Notes: generated by a model not told the origin, from the letters alone. A stretch of DNA of 64,000 bases from Marinobacter nauticus (GCF_003634635.1 NZ_RBJB01000002.1:62001-126000), one strand, 5' to 3'; positions 36,610 to 45,999 are shown, counted from the first letter of the stretch. Translations and numbers: made by a program.

Positions 36610-38298
36610 TCAGGCCATGGTTCTGGAATTGGAGATGGACCGGTTCATCAGAATGATGGGGATGATACCGGCGACCACAATAATCAGGGCGGGAAGGGCG
36701 CTGTGATAGAGCTGTTCGTCTGAGGCAAACTGGTACACGTAGGTGGCCAGGGTCTCGTAATTAAAGGGCCGAAGAATCAGGGTGGCCGGCAGTTCCTTCA
36801 TGCAGTCGACAAACACTACCAGGGCGGCAGTGACCAGGGTTCCACGCAGCATCGGCAGGTGTACGTTGATCAGGGTTTTGCCGGGAGTGTGGCCCAGGGA
36901 GCGGGAGGCCATGTCCATGCTGGGGGTGATTTTCTGGAGGGCGCTCTCCACACTGCCGGCAGACACCGCCAGAAAACGCACGGTGTAGGCAAAAATCAGG
37001 GCAAAGGCCGTTCCACTCAGCAGCAGGCCGGTGCTCACGCCAAGATAATCCCGCATCAGGGAATCCAGCCAGTTATCGAAGCCGGCCAGTGGCACGATGA
37101 CGCCCACGGCCAGCACTGCGCCGGGCATGGCGTAACCGAGACTGGATAGGCGCATCAGGATCTGCATGCCACGGGTGTTGTGCAGACGGCGGCTATAGGC
37201 CAGCGTAACGCCAATGATCAGGGTGGTGAGCGCTGCCGCGCTGGACAGGAACAGGCTGTTAAACGTGTTCTGAATAAAATCCGGGTTCCAGCTGACATCA
37301 AAGTATTCCCAGGCGTAATAGCCCAGGGTGGCACCGGGGATTATGAAGCCAAATATCAGTGGCACGGCGCAGACGACGACACAGATCATCTGGCGCGGGA
37401 AAGACATAGTGAAGCGGTGAATCGGGTCACGGTTGTCGCGGGCCGCGTATTGTTGCTGGCGGCGCCGTGAATAACGTTCCAGGGTTACCAGGATCACCAC
37501 GAAAATGAGCATCGTGGTCGCGATCTGGGCCGCGCCGCCCAGGTTACCCAGGTTCATCCAGGTATCGAACAGGCCGCGGGTGAGGGTTTGCACAGCAAAG
37601 AAATCGACGGTCCCGAAATCGTTCAGGGTTTCCATCAGCACCAGAGAAAGGCCCACGGCAATGGCTGGCCGGGCAATGGGCAGAACTACCCGAAAGAAAG
37701 TGCTCAGTGCCGAATGACCCAGGCTGCGGCTGACGGCAAACAGTGAGGGTGATTGTTCAAGAAAGGCAGCTCGCCCCAGCAGGTACACATAGGGGTAGAG
37801 TACCAGGCCGATCATCAGGATGGCGCCTTCCAGGCTGCGGATTTCCGGAAACCAGTAATCGCTGGCGTTCTGCCAGCCAAACCACTCACGCAGGCCTCTC
37901 TGCACGGGACCGGCGTAATCCAGCAGGCTGGTGTAGACATAGGCAATCACGTAGGCCGGTACGGCAAAAGGCAGCAGCAGAGCCCATTCAAAGAATTTCC
38001 GGCCCGGGAACTCGCACATGGTCACGGCCCAGGCGGTGGCCAGTCCGATCAACAGGGTTAGCGCGCCCACACCGATCATCAACTTGATGGTGGTGGTCAG
38101 GTAGCGGGGCAGGGTGGTTTCAATCAGATGAGGCCAGATGTTCTCGTCCGGGAACAGGGCCAGGAAGATCACCGACAGCACTGGAAGCGCGACAATAGCG
38201 GTGGTAAGGACGGCGCTGATCAGCCAGCGTTTTGAGGTGCGTTTTGCCAGTAGCGGTTGCGAGAGCCCCGGGTTTGCACTGGAAACGACCTCGGTCAT
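36610..38298 (-). CDS. Ferric iron ABC transporter permease, two-domain (FbpB-like)
   Basis: This 562-residue inner-membrane protein has two fused permease halves with about 12 helices. EAA-type docking loops are seen at GRAAFLEQSPSLFAVSRSLGHSALSTFFRVVLPIARPAI and ITPSMDMASRSLGHTPGKTLINVHLPMLRGTL. It matches FbpB/AfuB-type ferric importers. It follows the binding-protein gene but is separated by a terminator-like hairpin. No ATPase gene is adjacent, so it must borrow one encoded elsewhere. Confidence 0.9.
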   Translation of the reverse strand: MTEVVSSANPGLSQPLLAKRTSKRWLISAVLTTAIVALPVLSVIFLALFPDENIWPHLIETTLPRYLTTTIKLMIGVGALTLLIGLATAWAVTMCEFPGRKFFEWALLLPFAVPAYVIAYVYTSLLDYAGPVQRGLREWFGWQNASDYWFPEIRSLEGAILMIGLVLYPYVYLLGRAAFLEQSPSLFAVSRSLGHSALSTFFRVVLPIARPAIAVGLSLVLMETLNDFGTVDFFAVQTLTRGLFDTWMNLGNLGGAAQIATTMLIFVVILVTLERYSRRRQQQYAARDNRDPIHRFTMSFPRQMICVVVCAVPLIFGFIIPGATLGYYAWEYFDVSWNPDFIQNTFNSLFLSSAAALTTLIIGVTLAYSRRLHNTRGMQILMRLSSLGYAMPGAVLAVGVIVPLAGFDNWLDSLMRDYLGVSTGLLLSGTAFALIFAYTVRFLAVSAGSVESALQKITPSMDMASRSLGHTPGKTLINVHLPMLRGTLVTAALVVFVDCMKELPATLILRPFNYETLATYVYQFASDEQLYHSALPALIIVVAGIIPIILMNRSISNSRTMA

Positions 38299-38390
38299 GG
38301 TGATCCTGTTAGCGTAGTGGTGATGAGAAGTGTTGCGATTTTAGATAGTGCGTTGCTTCCCTGCAATGACTGCGGTCATGTTTGTGGCCA

Positions 38391-38422
38391 ACAAAAAAGG
38401 GTGCCCTGGACAGGACACCCTT
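38391..38422 (-). terminator. Attenuating hairpin between iron-binding protein and permease genes
   Basis: AAGGGTGCCCTG (38397-38408) pairs with CAGGACACCCTT (38411-38422) with one mismatch. On the minus strand it is followed by TTTTTTGT. It lies between the binding-protein stop and the permease start, limiting read-through. Confidence 0.75.
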
Positions 38423-38448
38423 CGGTTTACCGGTTGGTGTGAGGCTGA

Positions 38449-39462
38449 TCAGCCGTCATAGTCAACGCGGTCAACCAGCTTCACAGCCGCTTCGCGGTTG
38501 TTGGCGATTTCCTGCAGTGACAGATCGTCCGGGTTGATCTCACCCCACTCGGCTACCAGGCCAGAAGGCTTCACTTCCGGGTTCGCCGGGTACTCGGTGT
38601 TGGCTTCCGCGTAGATGCGCTGGGCTTCCGGTGAGGACAGGAATTCCATCAGCTTGATGGCATTGTCCTTGTTCGGCGCGCTCTTGGTGAGGGAAATGCC
38701 ACTGATGTTTACGTGAGTGCCACGACCTTCGGCATTCGGGAATACCAGGTTAACCTGTTCGGCGATCGGGCGCTGGTTTTCGTCCATCAGCATGTTGCCG
38801 TAGTAGTAGCTGTTGCCAGTGGAAATGTCGCAGACGCCTTCAGCGATGGCTTTGATCTGGTCGCGATCGCCACCCTGGGGTTTGCGTGCCAGGTTTTCTT
38901 TGACGCCTTGCAGCCACTCTTCGGTCTTTTCTTCACCGTGGTGGGCGATCATGGAGGAGATCAGGGCGATGTTGTACGGGTGCTTGCCGCTGCGGGTACA
39001 GATGCGGCCTTCCCACTTGTCATCAGCCAGTTGCTCGTATGTGGTGATCTCACCCTCTTCAACGCGATCTTTGGATGCGAAGATCAGGCGACCACGAGTG
39101 GTCAGGGCGTACCACTTACCTTCCGGGTGGCGCAGGTTCTCCGGAATGTTCTCCTGCAGCGTGTCGGTCTCAACGCCGGCAACGAGGTCTTTCTCAACCA
39201 GTTCGTTGATGCGTGAAATGTCGACCGTCATCACCACGTCTGCCGGGCTGTTGCGGCCTTCACGCTCAAGGCGCTCGGCCAGACCCTGCTTGGCAAAGAC
39301 AACGTTCGCTTCAATGCCTGTTTCTTCGGTGAAGGCGTTGAGCAGCGGTTCCAGCAGGTAAGCCTGACGGTAGGAGTAGATATTGACCTCGCCGTCGGCA
39401 GAGGCAGACAGCGGCATGGCGGCCAGAGCGATGGCGGCAGTTGCGGCAAGTTTCATTCGCAT
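38449..39462 (-). CDS. Ferric iron-binding periplasmic protein (FbpA/FutA-like)
   Basis: This 337-residue binding protein has a signal peptide (MRMKLAATAAIALAAMPLSASA). The mature part starts GEVNIYSYRQAYLLEPLLNAFTEETGIEANVVFAKQGLAERL. Iron ligands are expected in GNSYYYGNML, where the tandem Tyr are the hallmark of FbpA/FutA-type proteins. The ATG at 39462 has AAGGA eight bases upstream; the longer frame to 39573 is unsupported. A Fur-box-like site overlaps the predicted promoter, so the gene is probably iron-repressed. Confidence 0.92.
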   Translation of the reverse strand: MRMKLAATAAIALAAMPLSASADGEVNIYSYRQAYLLEPLLNAFTEETGIEANVVFAKQGLAERLEREGRNSPADVVMTVDISRINELVEKDLVAGVETDTLQENIPENLRHPEGKWYALTTRGRLIFASKDRVEEGEITTYEQLADDKWEGRICTRSGKHPYNIALISSMIAHHGEEKTEEWLQGVKENLARKPQGGDRDQIKAIAEGVCDISTGNSYYYGNMLMDENQRPIAEQVNLVFPNAEGRGTHVNISGISLTKSAPNKDNAIKLMEFLSSPEAQRIYAEANTEYPANPEVKPSGLVAEWGEINPDDLSLQEIANNREAAVKLVDRVDYDG

Positions 39463-39537
39463 AGTGGTGATCCTTTCTGTCGCGTTGCTAAAAGGTGAAC
39501 ATTCGCCTGTAATCGAATGTGACAGGCAGTTAAAAAC

Positions 39538-39573
39538 GACAACTATTCTCATTGCTAACCGCGAATGAGTCAA
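39538..39573 (-). promoter_or_regulatory. Promoter and Fur-box-like site for iron importer
   Basis: On the minus strand TTGACT (39573-39568), 17 bp and GAGAAT (39550-39545) form a promoter. GACAACTATTCTCATTGCT (39538-39556) fits the 19-bp Fur consensus at 12 positions and covers the -10 box. Confidence 0.5.
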
Positions 39574-39600
39574 TAACCCTTCGGGGATATTTTTCAGAAA

Positions 39601-39625
39601 ATAGTGTTATGCTTCAGAACACTAT
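39601..39625. repeat. Inverted repeat before the PilZ gene
   Basis: ATAGTGTT (39601-39608) and AACACTAT (39618-39625) form a perfect 8-bp inverted repeat around nine bases. It lies between the iron-importer promoter and the PilZ gene and may be an operator. Confidence 0.45.
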
Positions 39626-39656
39626 AAGAAGGCAGCAAATAGCAGGGTTTCCGAGC

Positions 39657-39935
39657 ATGGTCGGTAGTGATCGCAGAGAGCATAGCCGCACGGCAATGAG
39701 CGCAAAAGTGAAGTTGGTCCATGAACAGTTGGGAGAATTCGTCTTCTCTACCCGTGACATCTCAGACGGCGGCGTTTTCATCGTTGTGGGTGAACAGGTT
39801 TTCGAGCCCTCCTTGGGCGATTGCGTAAGCGTTCAGGTGCAGGGGCTTCCTGTGCCGGCCCCCATTCTGGACATGGTGGTGGTGCGTCGCACGGTTGACG
39901 GGTTCGGGTTGCAGTTTGCCGATACTGCCGAATAG
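39657..39935 (+). CDS. PilZ domain protein
   Basis: This 92-residue single-domain protein carries the c-di-GMP-binding PilZ signature: RREHSR near the start and DISDGGVF about 30 residues later. It then has VQGLPVPAPILDMVVVRRTVDGFGLQFAD, the barrel end. The ATG at 39657 begins just before the RxxxR motif; earlier in-frame starts lack ribosome-binding sites. It sits 62 bp before a lipoprotein gene and upstream of a degenerate HD-GYP gene, a small c-di-GMP-related cluster. Confidence 0.75.
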   Translation: MVGSDRREHSRTAMSAKVKLVHEQLGEFVFSTRDISDGGVFIVVGEQVFEPSLGDCVSVQVQGLPVPAPILDMVVVRRTVDGFGLQFADTAE

Positions 39936-39997
39936 TTGACGGAAGGGAATCTCATGATGGAGATAATGGGCGCAGTTAAAAGAAAAGGTTTTGCCTG

Positions 39998-40594
39998 ATG
40001 AGTTCACCTGCGTACTTCAGATTGATGGTCTCGGTGTTTGTCGTGCCGATGGCAATGCTATCAGGATGCGCCAGCTACTATACTCACTATGCCATGTTCC
40101 CCGCGGAGAATTCCGCGGGTGAAACCCGGCAGGTGCGGGTGAACTGGCAAAGCGCGGAGTATCCAGAGTGGTGGCCGGGCCGTAATCAGGCCACCACCAT
40201 GAAACTGGAAACCCAGTGTAGTGATCGGGTCTGGCGTATTGCCGACAGCAGTCATGACAGTGCTGGTGATTGTGGTGATGGCATTCGTGCTTGTGGAGAC
40301 CCCTCGCTGGATGTCTTGGCGGCCACAGGTTCGCCGGCCACAGGGCAGTCTTCCTGTCTTACGGTAAAAACGCCTCAGGGAGGGGGCCGGGTGGCCGATG
40401 TCGGCAGCCGCTTTGAGCTTCTGGTTTCCTGCCAGCCTGCGAGGGCAACCCTGATGAGGGGTGGTGAAGAGGTGAATGTTGATTACATTCGTCCGTCTGC
40501 AGTCGCCTATACGGTTTATGCCAGGAAGGTGCCCCGGGGCTCTTTGAATGCGCGTCTGCCGGATTTTGACGAGACTCAGTGCCTGGAAGATTGA
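39998..40594 (+). CDS. Hypothetical lipoprotein
   Basis: This 198-residue protein has a lipobox LSGC at Cys24 after MSSPAYFRLMVSVFVVPMAM. The mature part has several Cys (TQCSDRV, GDCGDGIRACGD, SSCLTV, LVSCQPA, TQCLED), probably disulfide-bonded, and no recognised family. It lies between the PilZ and the HD-GYP-like genes on the same strand and may take part in the same function, but that is inference. Confidence 0.65.
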   Translation: MSSPAYFRLMVSVFVVPMAMLSGCASYYTHYAMFPAENSAGETRQVRVNWQSAEYPEWWPGRNQATTMKLETQCSDRVWRIADSSHDSAGDCGDGIRACGDPSLDVLAATGSPATGQSSCLTVKTPQGGGRVADVGSRFELLVSCQPARATLMRGGEEVNVDYIRPSAVAYTVYARKVPRGSLNARLPDFDETQCLED

Positions 40595-40771
40595 AGTCTG
40601 TCTGCTTTTTCCTGTGAGCTTTGTCACAGTGATACATTTCGTTGCCGAGTGAAAATCTGAGTTACGACTTGTTGCGCTTTGGTGACGGTTCGCTACCAAA
40701 TAGTAATGGTTTCTTGCCGTTAACGTGGCAAACTGGGAACTGTCAAAGAATCCCTGTTCCTGAGGTGTCTA

Positions 40772-42079
40772 GTGGGCGTTCGTCAGAAAAAAATTGCGGC
40801 ACATGATCTTGAGATCGGCATGTTCGTGTCTGATCTTGATCGCCCCTGGCATCAAACACCGTTTCCCATCCAGGGCTTTTACCTCCGTTCCGAAAACGAT
40901 CTGAAAGCCGTTGTCTCCCACTGTAAGTGGGTGATGGTCGATGTGGCGGAAACCCGCGAGGAAATCACCCTCGGGCCAGACAAGGTTCGCCCTTTTGCCC
41001 GACGTTCCAACGCCCGTTCCGGTGGTCGTGAGCAATTGCAGCTGGCGCCACTGAGTATTCGCGAACCGGTTGCCTACAAGAACGAAGTGCCTCTCAGAAA
41101 AGAGCTCAAAGTATCCCGCAAACTTCTCAGTGATGCGGAACTGGCGCTAAGCCGGATGTTCGAGACCATCCAGGATGACCAGATGCCGGATTTGCGCCCG
41201 GCTGCGGAGGTCACCCGCCGCATGGTAGAGAGCGTCGTTCGCCAGCCGAACGCGCTTTTGTGGCTGAGCCGCACCCGCCAGTATGATGATTTTGTGTATC
41301 GGCATGCCCTGAATACCGCAGTATGGGCCCTGGTGTGTGGCCGGCAGCTAGGATTGAACGAAGGGCTCCTGAACCATCTCGGGGTAGGGTGTCTTTTGTC
41401 GCAGGTGGGTAAGACCGCATTGCCTAAAGAGATGCTGGCCCGAGAGCACCGTCTATCCACTGAAGAATACGCGACTTATCGCACCTATGTGGAACGTGGT
41501 TGTCAGATGCTGGAAGGCGCGGGTCTCTCCAGAGCCGTTATGAGCGTGGTTCAGGGGCACCGCGAGCGGCACAATGGTTCCGGTTTTCCACAGGGAATTC
41601 GTGGCGACCGTATCCCGCTGCTGGCAAAAGTTGCAGGTATTGCAGAATTCTTTGAGTCTTTGATTGCGCCCAGGGATGATCAGGATCCCATGACACCGGC
41701 AAAAGCGGTATCGCTGTTGTACGATATGCGCAATATCGAATTTCAGGAAGATCTTGTTGAGGCTTTTATCCAGGGTGTGGGCGTGTATCCGACCGGTACT
41801 CTGGTGGAGCTTTCTGATGGCCAGCGTGGCATTGTGGTATCCCACTCACCGGGAAGGAGGCTGTGGCCCAGCGTGATGGTCATGCAGGACGCCGAGCATC
41901 GGCCGCTGAAATCCGCAAAGATTGTTGATCTGGCCCGGCACAATGAGTCCCGAGGCGCCTCGGAGTTACTGACCGTGCGCGAGTGTTTGCCTCACGGCAC
42001 CGAGGGCCTGGACCCGGCTGGCTACGATGTAACAGGTGCCGAGTCCCGTTGGTCCCTGGGTAAACTGATTAATCGATAA
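40772..42079 (+). CDS. DUF3391/HD-GYP protein with degenerate active site
   Basis: This 435-residue protein has an N-terminal DUF3391 domain (IAAHDLEIGMFVSDLDRPWHQTPFPIQGF) and a C-terminal HD-GYP domain. The HD pair of the canonical LLHDIGK is replaced by Ser210-Gln211 (LLSQVGK), and HHExxDGxGYP reads GHRERHNGSGFP (263-273). His178 remains. These changes should damage the di-iron site that hydrolyses c-di-GMP, so the protein may be a binding or scaffolding version. The start is GTG with GAGGTG five bases upstream. Confidence 0.85.
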   Translation: MGVRQKKIAAHDLEIGMFVSDLDRPWHQTPFPIQGFYLRSENDLKAVVSHCKWVMVDVAETREEITLGPDKVRPFARRSNARSGGREQLQLAPLSIREPVAYKNEVPLRKELKVSRKLLSDAELALSRMFETIQDDQMPDLRPAAEVTRRMVESVVRQPNALLWLSRTRQYDDFVYRHALNTAVWALVCGRQLGLNEGLLNHLGVGCLLSQVGKTALPKEMLAREHRLSTEEYATYRTYVERGCQMLEGAGLSRAVMSVVQGHRERHNGSGFPQGIRGDRIPLLAKVAGIAEFFESLIAPRDDQDPMTPAKAVSLLYDMRNIEFQEDLVEAFIQGVGVYPTGTLVELSDGQRGIVVSHSPGRRLWPSVMVMQDAEHRPLKSAKIVDLARHNESRGASELLTVRECLPHGTEGLDPAGYDVTGAESRWSLGKLINR

Positions 42080-43184
42080 GTATGCGTATCTGCTTGCGCA
42101 CCCAGCGATAGGTGCCCTCCGGCCGGAAGTTCACCAGAATTTCTGATTCACCGCCTGTGGGGCCGTCGACCACGTACTCCACTTCTGCCTCTTGCCAGCT
42201 TTCGGCGTTAACATAAACGTCGGTTGGGCGTGTGCTTTGGGCCTGCAGCTGGGCCAGTTGAGCGTCCCCCCTGATCTTTTTGACTTTCACGGACTTGATG
42301 CTGGTGTCGCCGGCGGCGTGTGTGGCGTCTTCCGGTGACAGGTAGTACTGCCTTGATAACTTCCGGGTTATAGCGGCGAGCTCTCTGCGAAGGTAATTGC
42401 GGGCCTGTTCGTTGTCGAATTCATCCATGTTGCGCACAGACTGGAGAATTCGTTCCCGGAGCGCCTCCAGATCTTCCTTGTAGTCGATATCAGGATCCAG
42501 CTCACCATCTACAGGGCGGTCATCGGCGTTGTCGATTTCCTCCTGGGTTGGCGGCTCACCGCACAGTGGGTCGTCTTTCGGGTGGAAGCAGATCTCCGCC
42601 AGGATCAGGTTGGCCGGCGAATTCTCGGCGGTAAACTCGCCGATGCTGACATTGAAATCTATGGTGTTCGGCAGGTTAGGATCATCAAGCGCCTGGTTGA
42701 GCTGGTTGATGACTCGCTCGCGGATGTCGATGCCCTCGTCGTCGTCTACGTTCTCGGTCCAGTTCAGGGCCAGAAGGAAGCGGGACAGGTTCATCAGTGT
42801 GTTGTTCTCAAACAATAGCTGTTCACGGACCTGGTGGCTGTTCAGTCCTTCATCGTCAACGGCCGGGGTTTGCAGGGCCGCGCGGGTGTCTTCCTGAAAT
42901 TCCAGGAAGGTCACGTATTCCCTTGCCGGAATCCCTTCTGCGATAGGGAGATTGCCTACTTTGACCGAGAGTGTCTCGCCGGGGTAATAGCGGAACTCGC
43001 CACGGGTGTTGGTCTTTCCGGACTGACTGGCAGTCTGGTAGGTCAGCCCACCAACGCCCTGGAAATGAATTCGCCCGGTGCGGGTATCGTCGGATCCGGA
43101 GCTGCTGCCACTATCGAAGCAGCCGGTCAGGGCGATGGCTGCAGAGAGTGGCAGAATAAAGCGGGTGAGGTGAACGAGTTTCAT
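42069..43184 (-). CDS. Hypothetical lipoprotein
   Basis: This 371-residue protein has lipobox LTGC (Cys22), then a Ser/Asp-rich linker (FDSGSSSGSDDTRTG). The body starts with a Thr-like prealbumin/Ig pattern (GLTYQTASQSGKTNTRGEFRYYPGETLSVKVGNLPIAEGIP) and continues with helical acidic stretches. I do not recognise a family. Its stop overlaps the end of the convergent HD-GYP-like gene by 11 bp. The lipoprotein call is secure; the function is not known. Confidence 0.75.
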   Translation of the reverse strand: MKLVHLTRFILPLSAAIALTGCFDSGSSSGSDDTRTGRIHFQGVGGLTYQTASQSGKTNTRGEFRYYPGETLSVKVGNLPIAEGIPAREYVTFLEFQEDTRAALQTPAVDDEGLNSHQVREQLLFENNTLMNLSRFLLALNWTENVDDDEGIDIRERVINQLNQALDDPNLPNTIDFNVSIGEFTAENSPANLILAEICFHPKDDPLCGEPPTQEEIDNADDRPVDGELDPDIDYKEDLEALRERILQSVRNMDEFDNEQARNYLRRELAAITRKLSRQYYLSPEDATHAAGDTSIKSVKVKKIRGDAQLAQLQAQSTRPTDVYVNAESWQEAEVEYVVDGPTGGESEILVNFRPEGTYRWVRKQIRILID

Positions 43185-43432
43185 GGCGTTTCGTACAATC
43201 CCTTCGCGTTGACCTGGAGCATCCGGTGGCCGGTGTCCGATTTGTAAGTTGTTGTAACCGCATTATAGGGATGGCACTTCGGCTATATCGGGAATCCTGT
43301 CGCAGTTTGAGGGTTTGGGGCACCTGGCTTTAATTGGCCTCGTCCCTTGAATTTTCCGGCGTTGCCTCAATCAAATAGCTCTCTATCTTTTTAGCTCCTC
43401 TGGAGCCCGGTTTCTGAACAACGGTGGGGTGT

Positions 43433-44383
43433 ATGACCTACGCACTGGACATTGAAGGGCTGACCAAGAACTACAGCGATGGTTTTCAGGCCCTCAAAGG
43501 CATTGATCTGCACGTTCGGGAAGGCGATTTTTTCGCCTTGCTGGGCCCAAACGGGGCCGGCAAGTCGACCACTCTTGGGATTGTTTCCTCTCTGGTAAAC
43601 AAGTCGGGCGGCAAGGTCAGAGTGTTCGGCCATGATATCGATACAGACCTCTCAAGCGCCAAGCTCTCCCTGGGTGTGGTTCCACAGGAATTCAATTTTA
43701 ACCAGTTCGAGAAGGTGGAAGATATCGTCACCACGCAGGCTGGTTATTACGGCATACCCCTGAAAACCGCACGGGTGTCTGCGGAAAAGTATCTGAAGAA
43801 GCTCGGGCTCTGGGACAAGCGCAACACACCGGCCAGGATGTTGTCCGGTGGTATGAAACGCCGCCTGATGATCGCCCGGGCACTGGTACATGAGCCCAGA
43901 TTGCTGATTCTTGATGAGCCGACGGCCGGTGTGGATATCGAATTGCGTCGCTCCATGTGGCAATTCCTGGAGGAGATGAATCGTCAGGGGACTACCATCA
44001 TTCTGACCACCCACTATCTGGAGGAGGCGGAAGCCCTGTGCCGCAACATTGCCATTATTGATCATGGGGAAATCATCCGGCACACCAGCAAGCGGGAACT
44101 GCTGCAACAGCTCAGTGTAGAAACCTTTGTACTGGATACCGAGCAGCCGTTAGAAAAAGCCCCTGAGCTGACTGCATTCAAAGCCAGCCTGGATGACGAT
44201 GGTGCGCTTGAAGTGGAAGTTGCCAAGGGACAGGGTTTGAACGCTCTGTTTATCGAACTGGAGAATCTGGGTATTCGTGTGCTGAGCATGCGAACCAAGG
44301 CCAACCGGCTGGAAGAGCTGTTCGTTCGCATGGTTGAGGAGAATGCCCGGGAGGCAGAGAAAGCCAGCGAGGTGACAGCATGA
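43433..44383 (+). CDS. ABC exporter ATPase (YadG-like)
   Basis: This 316-residue ATPase has Walker A GPNGAGKST, signature MLSGGMKRRLMIAR, Walker B LLILDEPTAGVD and the switch TTHYLEEAEALC. The C-terminal extension is typical of ABC-2 exporters. The ATG at 43433 has GGGG upstream; an ATG three codons earlier is weaker. It overlaps the permease gene by four bases (ATGA). The pair resembles YadG/YadH of enteric bacteria; the cargo is unknown. Confidence 0.88.
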   Translation: MTYALDIEGLTKNYSDGFQALKGIDLHVREGDFFALLGPNGAGKSTTLGIVSSLVNKSGGKVRVFGHDIDTDLSSAKLSLGVVPQEFNFNQFEKVEDIVTTQAGYYGIPLKTARVSAEKYLKKLGLWDKRNTPARMLSGGMKRRLMIARALVHEPRLLILDEPTAGVDIELRRSMWQFLEEMNRQGTTIILTTHYLEEAEALCRNIAIIDHGEIIRHTSKRELLQQLSVETFVLDTEQPLEKAPELTAFKASLDDDGALEVEVAKGQGLNALFIELENLGIRVLSMRTKANRLEELFVRMVEENAREAEKASEVTA

Positions 44384-45153
44384 CACCGCAAGCACTGTGG
44401 ACAGCCTTTACAACCATCGTTACCCGCGAGGTTCGGCGCTTTACCCGGATCTGGCCGCAGACGCTGTTGCCGCCGGCCGTCACGATGACGCTGTATTTTA
44501 TTATTTTTGGCAACCTGATTGGTTCCCGCATCGGTGAAATGGGCGGCTACGACTATATGCAGTTCATTGTGCCGGGCCTGATCATGATGGCGGTGATCAC
44601 CAATTCCTACTCCAATGTGGTGTCGTCGTTTTTCTCTATGAAGTTCCAGCGCAGTATTGAGGAATTGCTGGTGTCGCCGGTGCCGAACTGGACCATCCTG
44701 GCGGGCTATGTGGCTGGTGGTATGGCCCGGGGTCTGAGTATCGGCCTGATCGTCACCTTGCTGTCGCTGGCATTCACTCAGTTAAGTATCCATAACCTGC
44801 TGATGGTGGTTATCACGGTGATTCTCACATCGGCATTGTTCTCTCTGGGCGGCTTCATCAACGCCATGCTGGCGACCAAGTTTGATGACATTTCCATCGT
44901 CCCGACCTTTGTGCTTACTCCGCTAACGTACCTTGGTGGTGTGTTCTACAGCATCGACATGCTGCCGTCGTTCTGGCAGGGCGTGTCCATGGCGAATCCG
45001 ATCCTGTATATGGTTAACGGTTTTCGCTTCGGCATACTGGGTGTTTCGGACGTTAATCCGTTCGTGTCTCTTGGTATGATTCTGGTTTTCATCGTCTTGC
45101 TGGCGGCGGTAGCCTTGCGCATGCTTGCCCGTGGCAAGGGCATTCGACACTGA
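44380..45153 (+). CDS. ABC-2 type permease (YadH-like)
   Basis: This 257-residue permease has six helices in the ABC-2 layout: FTTIVTREVRRFTRIWPQTLLPPAVTMTLYFIIFGNLIG at the start, YMQFIVPGLIMMAVITNSYSNVVSSFFSMKFQRSIEELLVSPVPNWTILAGYVAGGMARG, and TPLTYLGGVFYSIDMLPSFWQ near the end. It is coupled to the YadG-like ATPase. It ends 18 bp before queF, so the three genes may share a transcript. Confidence 0.88.
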   Translation: MTPQALWTAFTTIVTREVRRFTRIWPQTLLPPAVTMTLYFIIFGNLIGSRIGEMGGYDYMQFIVPGLIMMAVITNSYSNVVSSFFSMKFQRSIEELLVSPVPNWTILAGYVAGGMARGLSIGLIVTLLSLAFTQLSIHNLLMVVITVILTSALFSLGGFINAMLATKFDDISIVPTFVLTPLTYLGGVFYSIDMLPSFWQGVSMANPILYMVNGFRFGILGVSDVNPFVSLGMILVFIVLLAAVALRMLARGKGIRH

Positions 45154-45171
45154 TTCAATTCCGGAACTGAT

Positions 45172-45990
45172 ATGGCTCTTGATAACGCGCCACTGGGCAA
45201 GTCCAGTGAATACCCTGATCAGTATGATCCGTCTCTGCTGTTCCCGGTGGCCCGGGAAGAAAACCGCCGGCGAATCGGCCTGGACGATGGTCGCTGGCCC
45301 TGGTTTGGTGAGGACATGTGGCAGGCGTGGGAAATCTCCTGGCTGAAGCCTGGCGGTGTACCGGCCGTGGCCTGGGGAGAAATCCGGTTTCCTGCGGCAT
45401 CGCCTGCCATTATTGAGAGCAAATCCCTGAAGTTGTACCTGAACTCTCTGAATCAGGCGGTGTTCTCGTCTCCGGCTCAAGTGGCCGAGACCATTACCCA
45501 GGATCTTTCGAGTGCCTGTGGCGCGGCGGTGGATGTGACACTTCTGAGTGTGGATGACTCAGCGCCTGCAATCGGCCGGCCCGAAGGATACGAGTTGATC
45601 GATGATGAAACGCTAGAGCAGGTGGCCTACGACTATGCGCCTGAGTCGCTGACAACCAGCGAGCCGGTGGTCAGTGAAGGCTTGTGTTCACATCTTCTGA
45701 AAAGCAACTGTCCAGTGACCGGCCAACCCGACTGGGCCACGGTACTGATTCGCTATTCCGGGAGGAAGATTGATCGGGCAGGGTTGCTGCGCTATATCGT
45801 GAGCTTCCGTCAGAAACAGGATTTTCACGAACATTGTGTTGAAACCATCTTTACTGACTTGATGGCGAGGTGTCAGCCGGAATCCTTGATGGTGTGCGCC
45901 CGTTACACCCGGCGTGGTGGCCTGGATATCAACCCCTGGCGCAGCACGTGTGCTGAAGATGGTCCGGGGCCGCGGCTGGTTAGGCAGTAG
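45172..45990 (+). CDS. queF: NADPH-dependent preQ0 reductase QueF
   Basis: This 272-residue enzyme reduces the nitrile of 7-cyano-7-deazaguanine to preQ1, a step of queuosine synthesis. The catalytic Cys180 lies in LKSNCPVTGQPDWATV and the substrate motif is ESKSLK at 82-87, as in the E. coli bimodular type. The size also matches that type. queA and tgt, later steps of the pathway, are in the same window some 15 kb away but not in the same operon. Confidence 0.93.
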   Translation: MALDNAPLGKSSEYPDQYDPSLLFPVAREENRRRIGLDDGRWPWFGEDMWQAWEISWLKPGGVPAVAWGEIRFPAASPAIIESKSLKLYLNSLNQAVFSSPAQVAETITQDLSSACGAAVDVTLLSVDDSAPAIGRPEGYELIDDETLEQVAYDYAPESLTTSEPVVSEGLCSHLLKSNCPVTGQPDWATVLIRYSGRKIDRAGLLRYIVSFRQKQDFHEHCVETIFTDLMARCQPESLMVCARYTRRGGLDINPWRSTCAEDGPGPRLVRQ

Positions 45991-45999
45991 CAGGCTCGG

